A stretch of DNA of 64,000 nt from Oenanthe sinensis (taxonomy: Eukaryota; Streptophyta; Magnoliopsida; Apiales; Apiaceae). The notes under the pieces are model-generated. The model was not told the origin of the DNA, searched no databases, and was given only the letters and a program-made list of their open reading frames with translations. How positions within the stretch are numbered: position 1 is the first letter of the stretch; each line of letters begins with the position of its first letter. Made by a program: the position numbers and the translations under genes. Location of the stretch: the NCBI GenBank assembly GCA_028671895.1, contig CM053800.1:18621886-18685885 (forward strand), read 5' to 3'. This document shows positions 22,331 to 35,800 of this stretch, piece after piece.

Positions 22331-23108
22331 GATCTTCCAATTAAGCATGACAGTTTAATTTCCAGTCTCCCAACTTTCCACAGAAGTGACAATCGTCTTC
22401 TTTATCAACACCTCATTCAGACTTTAGAGTCTGCTTTAGGGATTGGACTTTGGTTTGACAACGGAACTAGATCAAATCTTCTCCTTGCCTTTCCATTTTC
22501 CTTTCCCTTTTGCATTCCCTATGTTTACCATCAATATAGTAGTAGTTCATGCATTTATCATATTACTTTCAGCAGTTCTCAACATGCTTAGCAACTCAAT
22601 AGGTGTTTTACCAATCTTATTCACTTTATTGTTCATAACAAAATAAGAATAATATTTGTCCAAAGATTGTAAGATCAAATCTAACTGTCTCCAGACCAAT
22701 CTAGAAACCCAAAATATCAATGGTATTCATTATACCCTATAATCTTTAGAACATGTGGTGTAACCGGGTCTCACTCTCCCTACTTGTAAGTGTATAGTGC
22801 CCTTTCAAATATATCTTGTGCTCAATCGTTTCATAAGCATCTATATGCTTGTATTGCTTCTTAAGCTCAGCACAAATATTTGCGAGCATGAGACATGAAA
22901 CATCAGTCGCAACATCAATTTGCTTCCAATAAGCACTATGATTTGCACATGTTACATTTTCAACTTTAAGAGCAGGGGAAGAGATTTGAATAATATCGTG
23001 GTGCCTGAGGACGATCCTCAAGCTCCTATGTCAGTCAAGGAAATATATTCTCGTCAACTTGTCCTTCTCAAGAACTGATCGCATAGAGAAGTTGTTTGTG
23101 TTTATCAT
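22331..23108 (-). pseudogene. Element G gag
   Basis: Start ATG at 23106-23108 (MINTNNFSMRSVLEKDKL), the same opening as element B gag. The tryptophan of the conserved FLDW is a stop (TGA), about codon 26. Later pieces include LRIVLRHHDI, SCLMLANICAELKKQYKH and a zinc knuckle CHFCGKLGDWKLNC followed by a stop. The knuckle keeps all Cys/His ligands except that Gly-His is Gly-Asp. Confidence 0.8.
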
Positions 23109-25287
23109 TTGATATCTACAATATTAAAGTACATAAAATAAACTAGATTGCAAATTTAATATTAATTATGTTTAAGTGATTATGGTATATCATCATATAC
23201 CTCCCACTATTTTTATCAAACTAATAGCCCTTACTATTAATTTGGAAAGTATATCTCATAATTCTTTCTAGTGAGCCAAGATCCATATTTCGTCATGTCC
23301 TAAGTCAACCACTGGAAGTCCTTAGAAAATGATTATTTAGGTAGACAACAGTTGTCAATTATATCATATATAATTCTTGGATAGTTTGGTGAACAACGAT
23401 TGATCTTATCTATCTAATAGACTTTTAACCAAACTCTATGCTTCTAAGTTCATAATAGTTGAATATAACCGTTTATTTTCACTTATTATGACGACTCAGT
23501 TAAGTTAGACCCAATGATACAACGATCGAATATAACCGTTTATATTCGTCGCATCTCACCACGATAGATAGGAGTCCCCTGCCACTGACAGTCCTTCCCC
23601 TTATCGATCTAGGATTCGATGAGTGTTCATTCATTGGAAAGCATCCGAGTAAAACTTAATATTTTTATAAGGGGTTTTAGAAAATTTATAACGATCATGA
23701 TCACATCATAAAGAGATCCTCAATTTTTCCTTGAACCAAATATTTTAAATCGACATCTTAAATTGTTCATTTCCCAGGTAGATGGAGGATACCAATGGTC
23801 ACACTTAAAACCCATCAGCCTTACGAATACGCATATCCGCTTTTGTCAGAAAATCCCAATTATAGATATCAAAAATCCATATTTAATTCCGTGTTTTAAA
23901 AATCCATATTTCATAAACACAAGAATCTCATGATCGTTTGTTAATTTTAAAATCTTGAATCGTTACAGATTTTATCTTGTTTAAGCAAACATGGTATGGG
24001 TGTCGTATCTAATACATACATGATTAATCAATATTAAGCATGCATCTCAATTATATCTACGCATACATACTAATACATGCAATCATATACATATATGTAA
24101 TGTGCGTAAATTAAACGTGTTTGGTTATGGCCCCATCCTATATGATATTTCCAAGCTAATGGAAATATCAAGGTCAGTCTATGGTGGTTTTAAAAATACT
24201 ATCTATTACATGTCTTCTTTCTTCATTGCTCTATCATCCCCTTTTGGATCGCCTCCTTGCTTGCAAGTCTTCATTGATAATTACATTGAATAATAAAAAT
24301 AAAACTATTCTAATGAAATTACAAGAAGAACTCGAGTTACATTCGAGATAAATAAATTACAATGAATAAACGACATGCAAGTCGTATTTAGAAACCAAAA
24401 CCATAAATCAAAACCACTATCCTATGGGTCTTTAGGCCATAACCATCCACCATGCTATCATATAACACATATAATATATCTCATATTATATAATCATATC
24501 ATATAATCATATATAACAAATTTCGAAATTTCAGAAAATTAAAAACAGATTTCTGAAGACAATATATCGCTATTTCGAGGCCCTTAACGACGTCAAACGC
24601 CTTACAGACTCGTCGGTGATAGCATAGCTATCAGTTTTGTTCATTGGCCCGATTCCAGTCAGAAAACACATATCGTTTACGAAAATCGGATATAGCAGTC
24701 AGATTTCTCCAAATCTGACGGTGTTTCAGAAATCGTATCATATACAATTCTCATAACAAAAACAAGCATATATCATATATACATATACAGAGATACATAC
24801 AATCATCATATGATTATACATTACATGAATATCATATATTCATAATATATACATACATATACTCAAAATTTTAGAAAATCAAATAATTTTCAGAAAATCA
24901 TAAATCACTGTTTTGGAGGCTGTAACGACATCTAATGGCTTACAGACGCAGAGCTGGCTATGTCAGTATTGCTCAGTGACCCGATTCCAGTCAGAAAACA
25001 CATATCGTTTGCGAAAATCGGACAACGGACACAGATTTCAGAAAATCAACGGCAGCCGTTTCAGAATTCGTATCGAATACGATTCCCATAATAAGAACAA
25101 ACATGTATCATATACATACATCAACACACATAATCATCACATGATTATACATCATATGAATATCATATATTCATAATATATATAAACATATACATATTAT
25201 ATCAATATAAAATCAAGATAGATCGCATACATGCTTATATATCAAAAACTGTTAAGCACATAACCGAATTAAAACGTTTCGCAAGTA
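23109..25287 (-). other. Untranslated leader of element G, with internal duplication
   Basis: 2.2 kb without supported coding sequence. Two related blocks of about 360 bp lie head to tail at roughly 24488-24855 and 24856-25200, sharing CCCGATTCCAGTCAGAAAAC, ACACATATCGTTT and GCGAAAATCGGA. The element B leader has one such block (about 12090-12440). Confidence 0.75.
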
Positions 25288-25299
25288 GCTCTGATGCCA
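25288..25299 (-). promoter_or_regulatory. Primer binding site of element G
   Basis: The minus strand reads TGGCATCAGAGC one base from the 5' LTR. Confidence 0.9.
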
Positions 25300-25300
25300 T

Positions 25301-26843
25301 TGAAGGGTTTCGTGACACAAACGCAGCGGAATAAACGCGAAAAATAAATCAAAATAGCGAAACCCTCTGCAGGATCCATGCGAAAACAAAAGATTTAATT
25401 CGGAGATAAAGAATAAATACCTTTAGAAGCTTTAACAGTTCATTAATGGAAGATTAATGGAGGTCCAAAGCTTGTTTAATCACCACGTATCCCGCTCTCG
25501 CGATCTACGCTCTACGGTATCCACACGAACACTTTTCATGAAGGATTGATGTGTACTAGCACCCGAAAACTTATTCTCTCTCTATCTTCCTCCTCTCTCA
25601 GAGCGGCTAGGGTTTTTGTAAAATCTCTATTTTATTAAATCAGCCCATAAAGAGATTATATAGAGAGATGAATAAGTTTTCTAATTATAATCCAATTATA
25701 ATTAATACTAATCCAAAATTCTAAATTATTTAATTAAGTCTCACTTAATTAATTAATTATTAATTTTGGAATTAATTTAAGTAATTCATTTATTCTATTT
25801 ATATAATTAATTAAGTCATACTTAATTAATATCATAAATAAAATAAATTACTTATTTAATTTAAATTCATAATTTAAATTATTTCTCCTTCAAGCGTTCT
25901 TTGTGTGTGACCCTGTAGGTTATTATTACGTTGGCAACAATTTTAATATCTAATTAAAATTGTAAACAATGAGCGGCATCTAGTAATACATCATTGCTAC
26001 CCAAGTAATAATAATAAATCGGTGATTCGATTAAGCCTTTCGTGAATAATGTTCCATGTAATATAATCCCTTTAATCTTGATATTATAGATTAAACTCAA
26101 GGCATGTCTCGTGTCATCCTCTTCATAATTTAATCTTTATTTTCTTGATCGATGAGTAGACTATTAAAATCAAATCAACATTTGAGCACGGCCGTGCATT
26201 TCACAGTCTCACTCAAACAAGAGGCCAATAATATCACTCCTAAAATTAGGAGGATTAAATCCCATCTAGATCATTCATATTTCTCATACGATTCATAATA
26301 TACCCAATGTCCACTTTTATCATCACCCGGTCAAAGGTAACTTTTAATGTAATCAAAGTATATTAATTCTCGTATAGAAATATAATGATTTCAGGTCTAA
26401 GGATCATTACACCATTATCACAGTGAGAATTACTTATGACACTTACTTAACATGTAGAATCTCACGGCGGGTCATTCCAGTGCCATGCATTGATACATGC
26501 ACTTATGTTCTTGACTTTAGTATCCCCATACCTATGACCAATGAGATGTGGTCATCTGTCAAGAAACATACTAGTCTTTGTGCATTATTATTGTCCTTAA
26601 ATAATAATACTCGACTAGGGAATTTTAGGAATAAGATACTATTCATATAATCTCATTTTTAAGTCACATACTTAAAGATATATAATACGTATCAAAATTC
26701 CAAGGACATTTATTATGCTTTCAATTTATTACGCAGTAAATAAAACATAATCAATAAATAATAATCAATAAAACATAATTCTTAATAATAAATATTTTCC
26801 TTAAATTATAAAAAGTATTGTCTCTAGAGCACAATTACTAACA
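25301..26843 (-). repeat. 5' LTR of element G, with candidate promoter
   Basis: 1543 bp, about 99 percent identical by eye to 18085-19628. On the minus strand TATATAA-like sequence lies at 25657-25663 and AAACCCTAG at 25607-25615, followed by a GA-rich leader stretch. This order (TATA, short gap, telo-box) resembles strongly expressed plant promoters. That it drives transcription is inference. Confidence 0.9.
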
Positions 26844-27488
26844 TTATGTTGGCAATATTTTTAGTATCCAATTATAAAATTATAAACAATGAGCGACATC
26901 TAGTAATACATCATTGTTACCCAAGTAATAATAATTAATTGGTGATTCAATTAAACATTTCTAGAATAATGTATAATGTAATATAATCCGTTTAACCTTA
27001 TATTATATTATATATTGTGTTGATTGAACATTTGAGCACGGCCATGCATTTTATAGTCTCACACAATCAAGAGGCCAATAATATCACTTCTAAATAGAAA
27101 GGTTAAATCATTTATCTATCATTCATATTTATCATACGATTCATAGTATATCCAATGTCCACCTTTATCATCACCCAGTTAAAGGTAACTTTTAGTGTAA
27201 TAAAAGTATATTAATTCTCGTATAGAAATATAACGATTTCAAGTCAGAGGATCATTACATCAATATCATAGTGAGAATTTCTTATGACATATAATCTCAT
27301 TTTTAAGTCACATACTTAAAGATATATAATAAGTATCAAAATTTCAAGGATATTTATTATGCTTTCAATTTATTACATAGTAAATAAAACATAATCAATA
27401 AATAATAATCAATAAAACATAATCCTTAATAATAAAATATTTTCATTAAAATATAAAAGTAATTATCTCTAGGGCACAATTACTAACA

Positions 27489-28108
27489 AAAATCACTTAC
27501 TATAGATAGGGATTTTATATGAGAATAGTTCCCATTCAGAGAGTAGTCATGTCACCTTATGAAGTTTTGTATGGAAGAAAAATGGTGATCTCCCTCACAT
27601 TAGGACTAAGACAGAGAATGAAGAAATATTTGGGTATTGAGAAGGAACTCACATGTACGCTAATCAAATCAGAGAGGATAGGAAGCATGGAGTGAGAGAC
27701 TTCACATTTCTAGAAACATTATCTCATAAATTAGTAATGAGATTCGGAAAATCAGAGAAGTTAAGCTCGAGGATATTAAGTTTTGTAGGTTCTGAAGCAT
27801 GATAGAAAATGCATATACGTTGGCGCTGTTTTGTAAATATTTATAATATGAAAACCTCGCGTGCTCTACATCCAAATTACAAAAGAACAATGCGGATGCT
27901 AGGCACATGTTAGAATAGGAAATCGTAGAGATGGTAACCAAATGTGTATTACGACTGGTAGGGATCAATGACCGAAAAGAGAAAGTGTGGATAAATAAAA
28001 CCATAGCACCGAAAAGAGTGTATGGATGAATCAGAAGGTTAAAGAGATAACCCTTAGTTACTTTTTGTTTAGATTCCGAGGACGGAATCCTTTTAAGGAG
28101 GGTAGACT
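27489..28108 (+). pseudogene. Ty3/gypsy integrase C-terminus with chromodomain (Tekay-like), fragment
   Basis: Two landmarks identify it: MSPYEVLYGRK (27551-27583), the conserved motif in the C-terminal part of plant gypsy integrase, and DRKEKVWINKTIAPKRVY (from 27970), which aligns with the chromodomain of chromoviruses. The sequence then runs into GGAGGGTAGAC at 28097-28108, a polypurine tract, and an LTR start TGTAATAACC. Multiple stops and shifts are present. Everything 5' of it is lost at the copia LTR end. Confidence 0.75.
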
Positions 28109-31100
28109 GTAATAACCAGTATTTTTGACGTAATTTTTTTATTTATTTATAAAAGACCTTGATGAATAGTGATTTTATGAATTATGAAAAACCTTTTTAG
28201 CCCACACTATATAAAGGATGGGAGATTATAAATCCGAGGTTATATTACGGTAGTACAAAACAAATGAGTGTATGTAAAAGCCATCGATATTCGATGATTT
28301 TTACTTTTACTAATTATTTCGTAATTTACAAGTTATCGAGGAATACAAGGATTATGGGGTAACTAGAGGACTATAAATAAGAGAAATTATGATCCTAGGC
28401 GAATTAAGGAATTGAGAATCGTAAATATTTGTATTATGAAGTTAGTACTGCAAAACGCTTTTGAAACTAATCATGCTTTGAAAAAGAAGATTAAGTATTA
28501 ATCATAGGGTGGTAAGTAAAGTGCACCAAAGCCATGAAACCCATGCAACTAGATTGGTGGCAACCAAATGGGATTACTAACCATGCAACTAGAAGTGTAA
28601 CTAGCCAATAAAGCTAACCAAGTCACCAAGTGGTTAAGGACATGGTTCCTTGAAAGGTGGAAGAAGGACAAGCTACCATACTTCTTTGACAATATCAACC
28701 AAAGCCATACTTCACCTTTTCAATTACCACACTTTTCATAAAGCTAGTGCAAGTAAAGTAGCAAAGAAAAATATCGCTCCCCTTGCTATCTTCATCCATT
28801 CGACCAAAGCAAGAAAGAGGAGAAAATAGAGTTGCAAAGTAAAGCTCCTTCCATCCATAAATTATAGGACTTTAACCACAGATCCTATAATTATTAACCT
28901 TAAAAATCTTATGGTCATCTAACTAATATAGCATAGCCAAATCTTTGCTCAAAGTTGAGGGTGAATAGTAACTCCGAAAATGACTAACTTGTTTCTTGAT
29001 TTTCTCTTGCAAGTTTAAGGATGATAAGCATAGATCAAGGCTCCCTTAAGGATTAAAATCTCTTGTTAGTATATTTAAGGATCCAAGAAAGGTATAAACA
29101 CCATCCACCTTTTGATTTACTTTGAGCTATGAGCTTGAGTTTGAGTTATGTTTAAATATATGTTGATTTAAGGAGTTTGGATGTAAATAATTGAATATTA
29201 TTGGTTGAATAATATGGGTTGATGATGGTGATGATTTCATGAAGTTTATAAACTGATTTTTAGTAAAAATGGTTGGGTTGATGATTTGGTTGATGTTAAA
29301 TGGATTTAACATAGTTAAATTCGGAAAACGTTACATTTATAGTCGTCGCAATGACCGTTTATTTCTAGAATTACTTTGAACTATAATCCCGAACTGAAGA
29401 AACTTGGAACCTTATCACCACTGATGGGAATGCATAGGTCTTGTTCCATAATTTTTTTTGACACTTGAATCATGTTATTCCGATTTATGGTTTAGGAGAA
29501 AAGCTAGTTTTAGTGGAGGTGACTAAAATGATCAAACTGCTGTGAATGGCTCTCTTTGTAAATATAAACCGACCCTTTTAACAGTTATCAAAAATCATGA
29601 TATTTAGAGGATAAATTGACAGTGGTTAAGGCCTCTGCAAAATTTCATAGAAATATGTGGAATTTTCGATTTCATAAAAATATCGAAACCAAAGTTGCGC
29701 GATGACACTATTCATTAGAGAATCTACTGCCTTGTTCGGTAAATTCGGAAACATGAGTCCTCTGTCCAGGGTCAAAATTTTGATGTACTAGGCATTCTCT
29801 AGATCGTGCACATGAAAAAGGTGCATCAATTGAGTTAACGGTTAGTGAGTTATGAACATTTTAGTGAAAGCGATGTAAATAGTTAAACCCCGTAGTTTAC
29901 CCAAATTCTTAAATATTTTTCACCAAGTTAAACTCTTGTTTTCAAATCAATTCTTTTATGTCAGATATGAAAAATACTCAAGAAGCTTCTTGAGGTGGTT
30001 TCGTATTTAATTATACATTTACTGATTTATTTAAATTGTTGAAGTGCGAGTAGCGTAATAATAATTCTCAGGAAAGTCAACTCTAACTCTAAGGGCACTG
30101 TTTTAACGAGCCACTTTGGCCAGGATAAAAGGATAATTTTGAGTCTGTTAAAACACGAAAGATATTGAGGAATAACATGACTATGTATTGGAGTAAAAGG
30201 ATTAGATTAAAAGCCGTTGACGAGATGGTTTACGAATGGTCAAGATAGACCCGAGGAGGATTAGATAAGTGTTAGTAAAATGACAATGTACAAATTGAAG
30301 TTGTCATAATTGGACTAAATATGCGAATATACTTATTAGTAATATAAGTAGTTGATGGGATTAAGAGTACTAATTAGGATTATGATATCTATTGATAGAA
30401 AATCTGGAACGAGTGGGACTCTGAGAACGTATCTTGGACTCCATGCAAGTTTTCCTAACCTTATACTTTTATTTTCAAAAGGTTATATTCTTGAGTTGCA
30501 TATGAAATTAAATTATGCTTATGCAAGTTTTCGAAACTTATACTTGATATACTACTGTTATATTGAAAATTGTTGTTGTTGTGATGTAACTATTGATTAA
30601 ATTAAGAGTTGATTGAACTGCGATTTAAAGTAATCGTTAAATATTTTGGTTTATATTCTATAAGTTATTATAGATATATGTTGGTGTATATATAGAGGCT
30701 CTAAGAGTAGAGCGGCTTTCGTATTTTTGAACGTAGACGGGGAGTTGGAAAATTATTTTAAATACTATTGTAATCTGGGAGATGCGGGAGACAGATTATT
30801 TCAAAATAATGATTATAAATATTTCCAATAAATATATTTTTGATACTCTTTTAATAAGAGAATTAAATAGAGTTAATAAATATTATTTGAATATTTATTT
30901 AATTAACGAACATTATTCTGAATATTCATTTAAAAAGAGTTTTATTAATTGTTTATTAATTAATAAATTTTATTTAAATATTTATTAATTATTCTAAATT
31001 GATCTAAAAATTATTTAAGGTCTTTAACAATTATTTAAAATATTTTCTGACGTTCAGAAAATTGATTTAAATATAGTGACGGATCCCTAATATCTATTTA

Positions 31101-32889
31101 TATTCTATTTTATTCTTTTAATAAGAATAAAATATTCTCGAATTTAACAAAAATAGGGAACTCGGTCAACGGAGTAAAATGTGATTTATTTTCTCAAAAG
31201 CGGTTGTGTTTTGGCATCACTGGCCTATGGTAGTAGGACTTTCAACTTATCAAATCATAAGAGATTTTTCGATTAACTCCCGGTTCGTGGTTTTAAATGG
31301 TTTTCATTCCTTGATAAATGACATTAGTTGGCGGAGGCCAACGCACCTTTGTGGTGAGATGACTGCCCCGATCATTCCGGCAGTACCTATTCAGAGTTTT
31401 GTGAATCTATTAACAAGTATGATATACTTGGGGAACTAGAATTAAATTCCGGTTCCAGATTAGATAGATGAATCTATCAACAAGTATGATATACTTGGGG
31501 AACTAAGATTAAATTCTGGTTCCAAGTTAGATAGATGAATCTATTAACAAGTATGATACACTTGGGGAACAGGATGAAATTCTAGTTCCAGGTTATAGAT
31601 TATTCCAGTGGACTAGGAGATATAGCGTAAGAGGCCGAGTGACTCATGGCCCAGCACTTTGACCCGTATGCGGTCTAGGATGATTCCCAATAACGGTAGA
31701 GAATGTCGTGGCTCCCCCTTCTACATATAGAGAAACGACGAGAGTTGTCCTATGTTGCGATTGATCATTGTGTATGTATGGTAGAAGCGTGATGTAATGC
31801 TCCAACTACAGTCCCATCTTCCAATTAGAATTGTGCTACAACATCGCAATGAGAGCCTATGAGCTGATTTACCTATGGTGTTGTTAGTGATTTAGATATT
31901 AATATTTCTCCTTACTCGTCTGAGATGTTTTGACGAAAATTTATTTTAAAAACTTAAGCAGGTACATGATGTACACCAAACAATTTATAAATCTTTCAAA
32001 TGTTTTACTGGATTTTAAACCTTACGAGTGATATGGTTCAAAGTGGTTTAATTTGCTTACGATGAGAAACAACTATTATTACAGTATCTTAAACTGGGTA
32101 CTTATTATAATCATGGGAGTCTAGCAAAGCTATAATTGATGCTATTTTGCTAAGTTATTGATAATATTATTTCAAAACTGTGAACATAATAAGTTAATTG
32201 GGTTTATCTCAAAAGCTTCAGAGGAAGTATGAAAGAGTGGTAACACTATATTCAATAATGTCTTATTTTATATAATGAACTAAATTGTTCGGATTATATT
32301 CTTCTAAACTTCATGTTAAGTATAATTACTTTTAACAGAAAACTCTGAATATATGTATCGTCGAGAGATACTTTACTATGCTTAACCTAGACTGGTAACC
32401 TATGTTATACTATTGAGATAGTAGTGATTATCATGTTCTTGGATGAGAGTCACCTAGATAATTGGGTGGATAATTTGCTAATTATTCTTTCGCTCACTCT
32501 TGTTTTATATTAAATTTTTCAGAGAAAGTGATAATACGTCTGATTGGTTCCATACTTCGAGGAAGGGAAGTAAGAGATTCACCTTTGAGGTGGTACAGTT
32601 CATAATTATTCCGCAGGAGTAAGTTGAATAGGTTTTCAGTATTGATCTAGTTATTAATGTTACTTCATGCAGGGGTTATCATTGATAGCGTGAGATCCTG
32701 GATAAGTACATTTGGTTTGTAATAACTAATGATACTGGTTGTATATCGTTTCTAAGACTGTAACTTATATGTGTGAGAGAGAGGGGTCTATGATGTGATT
32801 TTGTTGGATTATTGAGTATTGCAGGTTTTAAACAATTGGATGGTGACGTGATAACTCAAATCCCTGATCCCGGATTTAGGGGCGTTACA
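28109..32889 (+). repeat. 3' LTR (4.8 kb) of the chromodomain gypsy element
   Basis: Begins TGTAATAACC after the polypurine tract and ends GGCGTTACA. Its terminal block GATCCCGGATTTAGGGGCG is the reverse complement counterpart of the starts of the solo LTRs at 6035 and 56949, tying the three together. It carries no supported gene. A three-copy tandem repeat is at 31403-31602. Beyond it lies the extra ORF of a SIRE-like element. Confidence 0.75.
31403..31602. repeat. Three-copy tandem repeat, 67 bp unit
   Basis: Units start at 31403, 31470 and 31537, each with GAATCTAT, ACAAGTATGATA and CTTGGGGAAC. It lies within the gypsy 3' LTR. Confidence 0.9.
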
Positions 32890-35800
32890 TCCAGCATCTT
32901 CTTCTCTCCAGTTATAATCTCTAATTCTCCTATCAAGTCTCCTCCACACATAATCAAGGAGATCTCCTATGAGAGAGTGAGAGAGTTAGTTGAAGAAGTA
33001 AAGAAAAAAATGGTTGCTCAAAAATCTCAACCATCTCCAAACTCTGAAACTACCAAAATTTTCTCAAGAACACAAAAGAAGAAGGTTTCCTTTGGCCTAG
33101 ACACACAAGAACCTACTTCTCAATGTGAAGTAGCAGTCTCTGAAAGGCCAGGCACACAAGAACCTATTGATCAACGTTCAACAGAAGCCACTTTACCAGC
33201 AAATGAAGCCAATTTGGATCAGGGGTACAATCCACAAGAACCTTTAACTCAAAGGGTTGAAGAAGTTATTAAAGCCCCAGCCACAAAAGAACCATTCAAT
33301 CAATGTTTGGATGCAGGCACTCAAACTCTAACTGAAGATCCTGTTGTTGCTGATGCTGAAGGCCAAACTCTGGTAGAGTCTAGCACACAAGAACCTTTAC
33401 CTCAATGTGGTAAAGCAACTACTGAACATACTCTGGCCACACAAGAACCAATCACCATCTTTGTGATTGTAGACCAAAATATGGAGATGCTGTAAAACAC
33501 TAAATCACATGCTGCAACTGCTGAGAAATCAAGCTATGTTAATCCTTTGGCACTATCAAATGCAAAACTAGTTCAACCAATATCTATAATGCTAATGGAT
33601 ACTTCATCAGACTCTACAAATGTTCAAGGTATAAACTCTAACTTTTCCTCAGAATTTATATACTCTGATAGCATAAGTTCAGACTTTATATTCCCATCTT
33701 TTACTGCTGGAATAACTATGGATAGTCCTGGAAAGGAATACTTTATCCATGTGACCACAGATCTCCCTTCTCAGTCACCTCTTATTTCTGCAGGTCATTG
33801 TGATTTGTGCCTTTCTTGTGAGACTGAGGTAAAATGTGTGAAAAATAGAACTGAAAATGAGAGGCAGACACTGGTTCTGGTAAAAGGAGAGTTAGATATG
33901 AGATAGAAGTTAGTTACTTCTAGTGAGCAAACTCTGACTCTCAAAAGTCATGATATGTGTGATGTGAGAAGTAATGAGATTACTTTAAAAGAAAAGAGTG
34001 TCTTAGGATGTTATGTTCCTTGTGCAGGTACTCAGAGTATAAATGAAACAGGCTCTGCTGCTCAACCTGTCCCTCAATCTCTAAACTCTGATGTGCCAAA
34101 CTCTGATGTTATTGCAGATAGTGAAGATGCAAAATCTAACGATTACACTCCTATCTTTGAGGATGAAGAAGTCATTGATCTTTCTATTCCTTACACTCAG
34201 CGATACATCTCCAAAAGATGGCCTCTAGATTCTTTTGATGCTCATGATAGATTGAGGATGTAATATCTTGATTATTGTGTTGTTGAGAAGTTGAACGGTG
34301 AGATTGAACCTGCCCTTATTGCAGAAAGTGTAAGGAGGAGTAACATCAGGAGTGAACCATCTGGTGCAGATATTTTGAAATCTAAAAGTCAATTGATCTG
34401 GGACATGACCTGGAAAGATGAAGACATTTCTTGGCCACATGTTCATGCTCTAATCTAGAAAGTAGACTCTGAGATAAACTCTGATGAAATGAATGATGAT
34501 CTCAAGGAAACCACTGTGTTGACTAAGGGTCTTCACAGTGAAGTTCATAATCTTCAGGAGCATGTTGATAAGCAAAGTGTTTCTATTTAGGGTGTTGTTT
34601 CGAAATATTAATTATCCATGGAGTCTAAAATTAAAGCTGTTTCCACTAAGCAGGAAGCCTTGGACACTAAAGTTGACAAAATTGCTACTGTTGTGACCTC
34701 TATGCAGACTATGTTGCATATAATTATAGACATACTGACTATTCATTCTGATATCAGAAAGGGGGAGAAAGTAGCTAAGAAAAATGCAAAGTGGATACTG
34801 TCTCAGACTCTGATGACAAACCTGAAGGTGGTGGTGATGACTTAGCTGATAAAAGTCAAGGAAGTCATAAGGGTGGAAAGAGTATACAAACTAAAACTCT
34901 GACTGATCAAACTCTGATTCCCTCAGGATCAGGAAAAGTTCAAGACAGTCAGCAAACTCTAATGGAGCTTGATCTTGTAGCTGATATTGAACAAATTAAA
35001 AGGGCTGAAGAATTGCCTAAGAGGCTTGCAGAGGAATAGAAGCTTGAAAATATTGAAGAGAGGAATAAGAAAGATGCAGAACTAGAAAAAAAGATCTTTG
35101 AAGAAGAACATCCATGATTGGATCCATTTTTTGCAGAGGAAGAAATGAAGAAGATGATTGTTGGTACTGACAATGCTCAAATCCAGTCAAAGAAAAAGAA
35201 AGTTCCAATTCCAATGAAAACTCTGATCAATAAAAAAACCTTTTGTATTTGCACCTATCAAAATTCAATCAAGGCCTGAAACAAGATCTAATAAAGGGAT
35301 GAGTGCAGATGTTGTAGAGGCTCAGTCATCACAGTCATCTCAGACTGTTCAACAAAAAATATCATCAAAACTGAAAGCTCCACTAATTATGCAGGGAACT
35401 ATATTTCTTCCAGGAGGAACTAGTTTTGAAGATGAGGAACAGGAATAACAAACTCTAGTCAGGAAGAAATCTTCTGACTTATTGTGGACAAGGTCTGAAA
35501 CTCTAACTCTGGACGCTAGACTTGAAAAAGATAAGGGAGGAATTGGAAGTTCACAAGCCAAGCACTATAGAGGAGAAGCAAAATGCTTTCAGTGATCCTT
35601 ATTCTCTGAAGGACAAACCTAAAGAAGAGCTGACTCAAGATCACTTGGACAAGTTCATTGTTGTTCATTTAGTTAAGGATGTTTTTGTTGGTAATGTCCC
35701 TAAGGAAAAGCTTTTGTATTTTCTAGAAGATGGAAGAGTATTGAAATTGGATGAAGAAGATCTGGCTCATAAGTCATCAAATGAACTTGAATATGTTCTT

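Larger units (their letters stand above)
18085..26843 (-). mobile_element. Complete Ty1/copia element G, 8759 bp, TSD TTATG
   Basis: LTRs at 18085-19628 and 25301-26843 start TGAAGG and end CTAACA. The element is flanked by the perfect duplication TTATG (18080-18084, 26844-26848), with a polypurine tract at 19629-19640 and a primer binding site at 25288-25299. Gene order on the minus strand is gag, protease/integrase, reverse transcriptase, RNase H, i.e. copia. By eye the two LTRs differ at about ten bases plus one single-base length change, so insertion was recent, yet gag and pol have many stops. Confidence 0.92.
18066..27488 (-). repeat. Family-B-type LTR (copy C), interrupted by element G
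   Basis: LTR-internal sequence is present at 18066-18084 and continues at 26849-27488 after removal of element G and its TSD. The join restores GGTTATTATTATGTTGGCAA, matching the corresponding G LTR block. It ends CTAACA at 27488, where it abuts gypsy pol sequence. The part left of 18066 is not present. Element B also ends against this LTR. Confidence 0.75.

Noticed and set aside
29127..29312. Short open frames in the gypsy LTR (29127-29312, 30352-30600, 30782-30988, 31206-31439)
   Set aside because: AT-rich low-complexity translations without homology or consistent starts.
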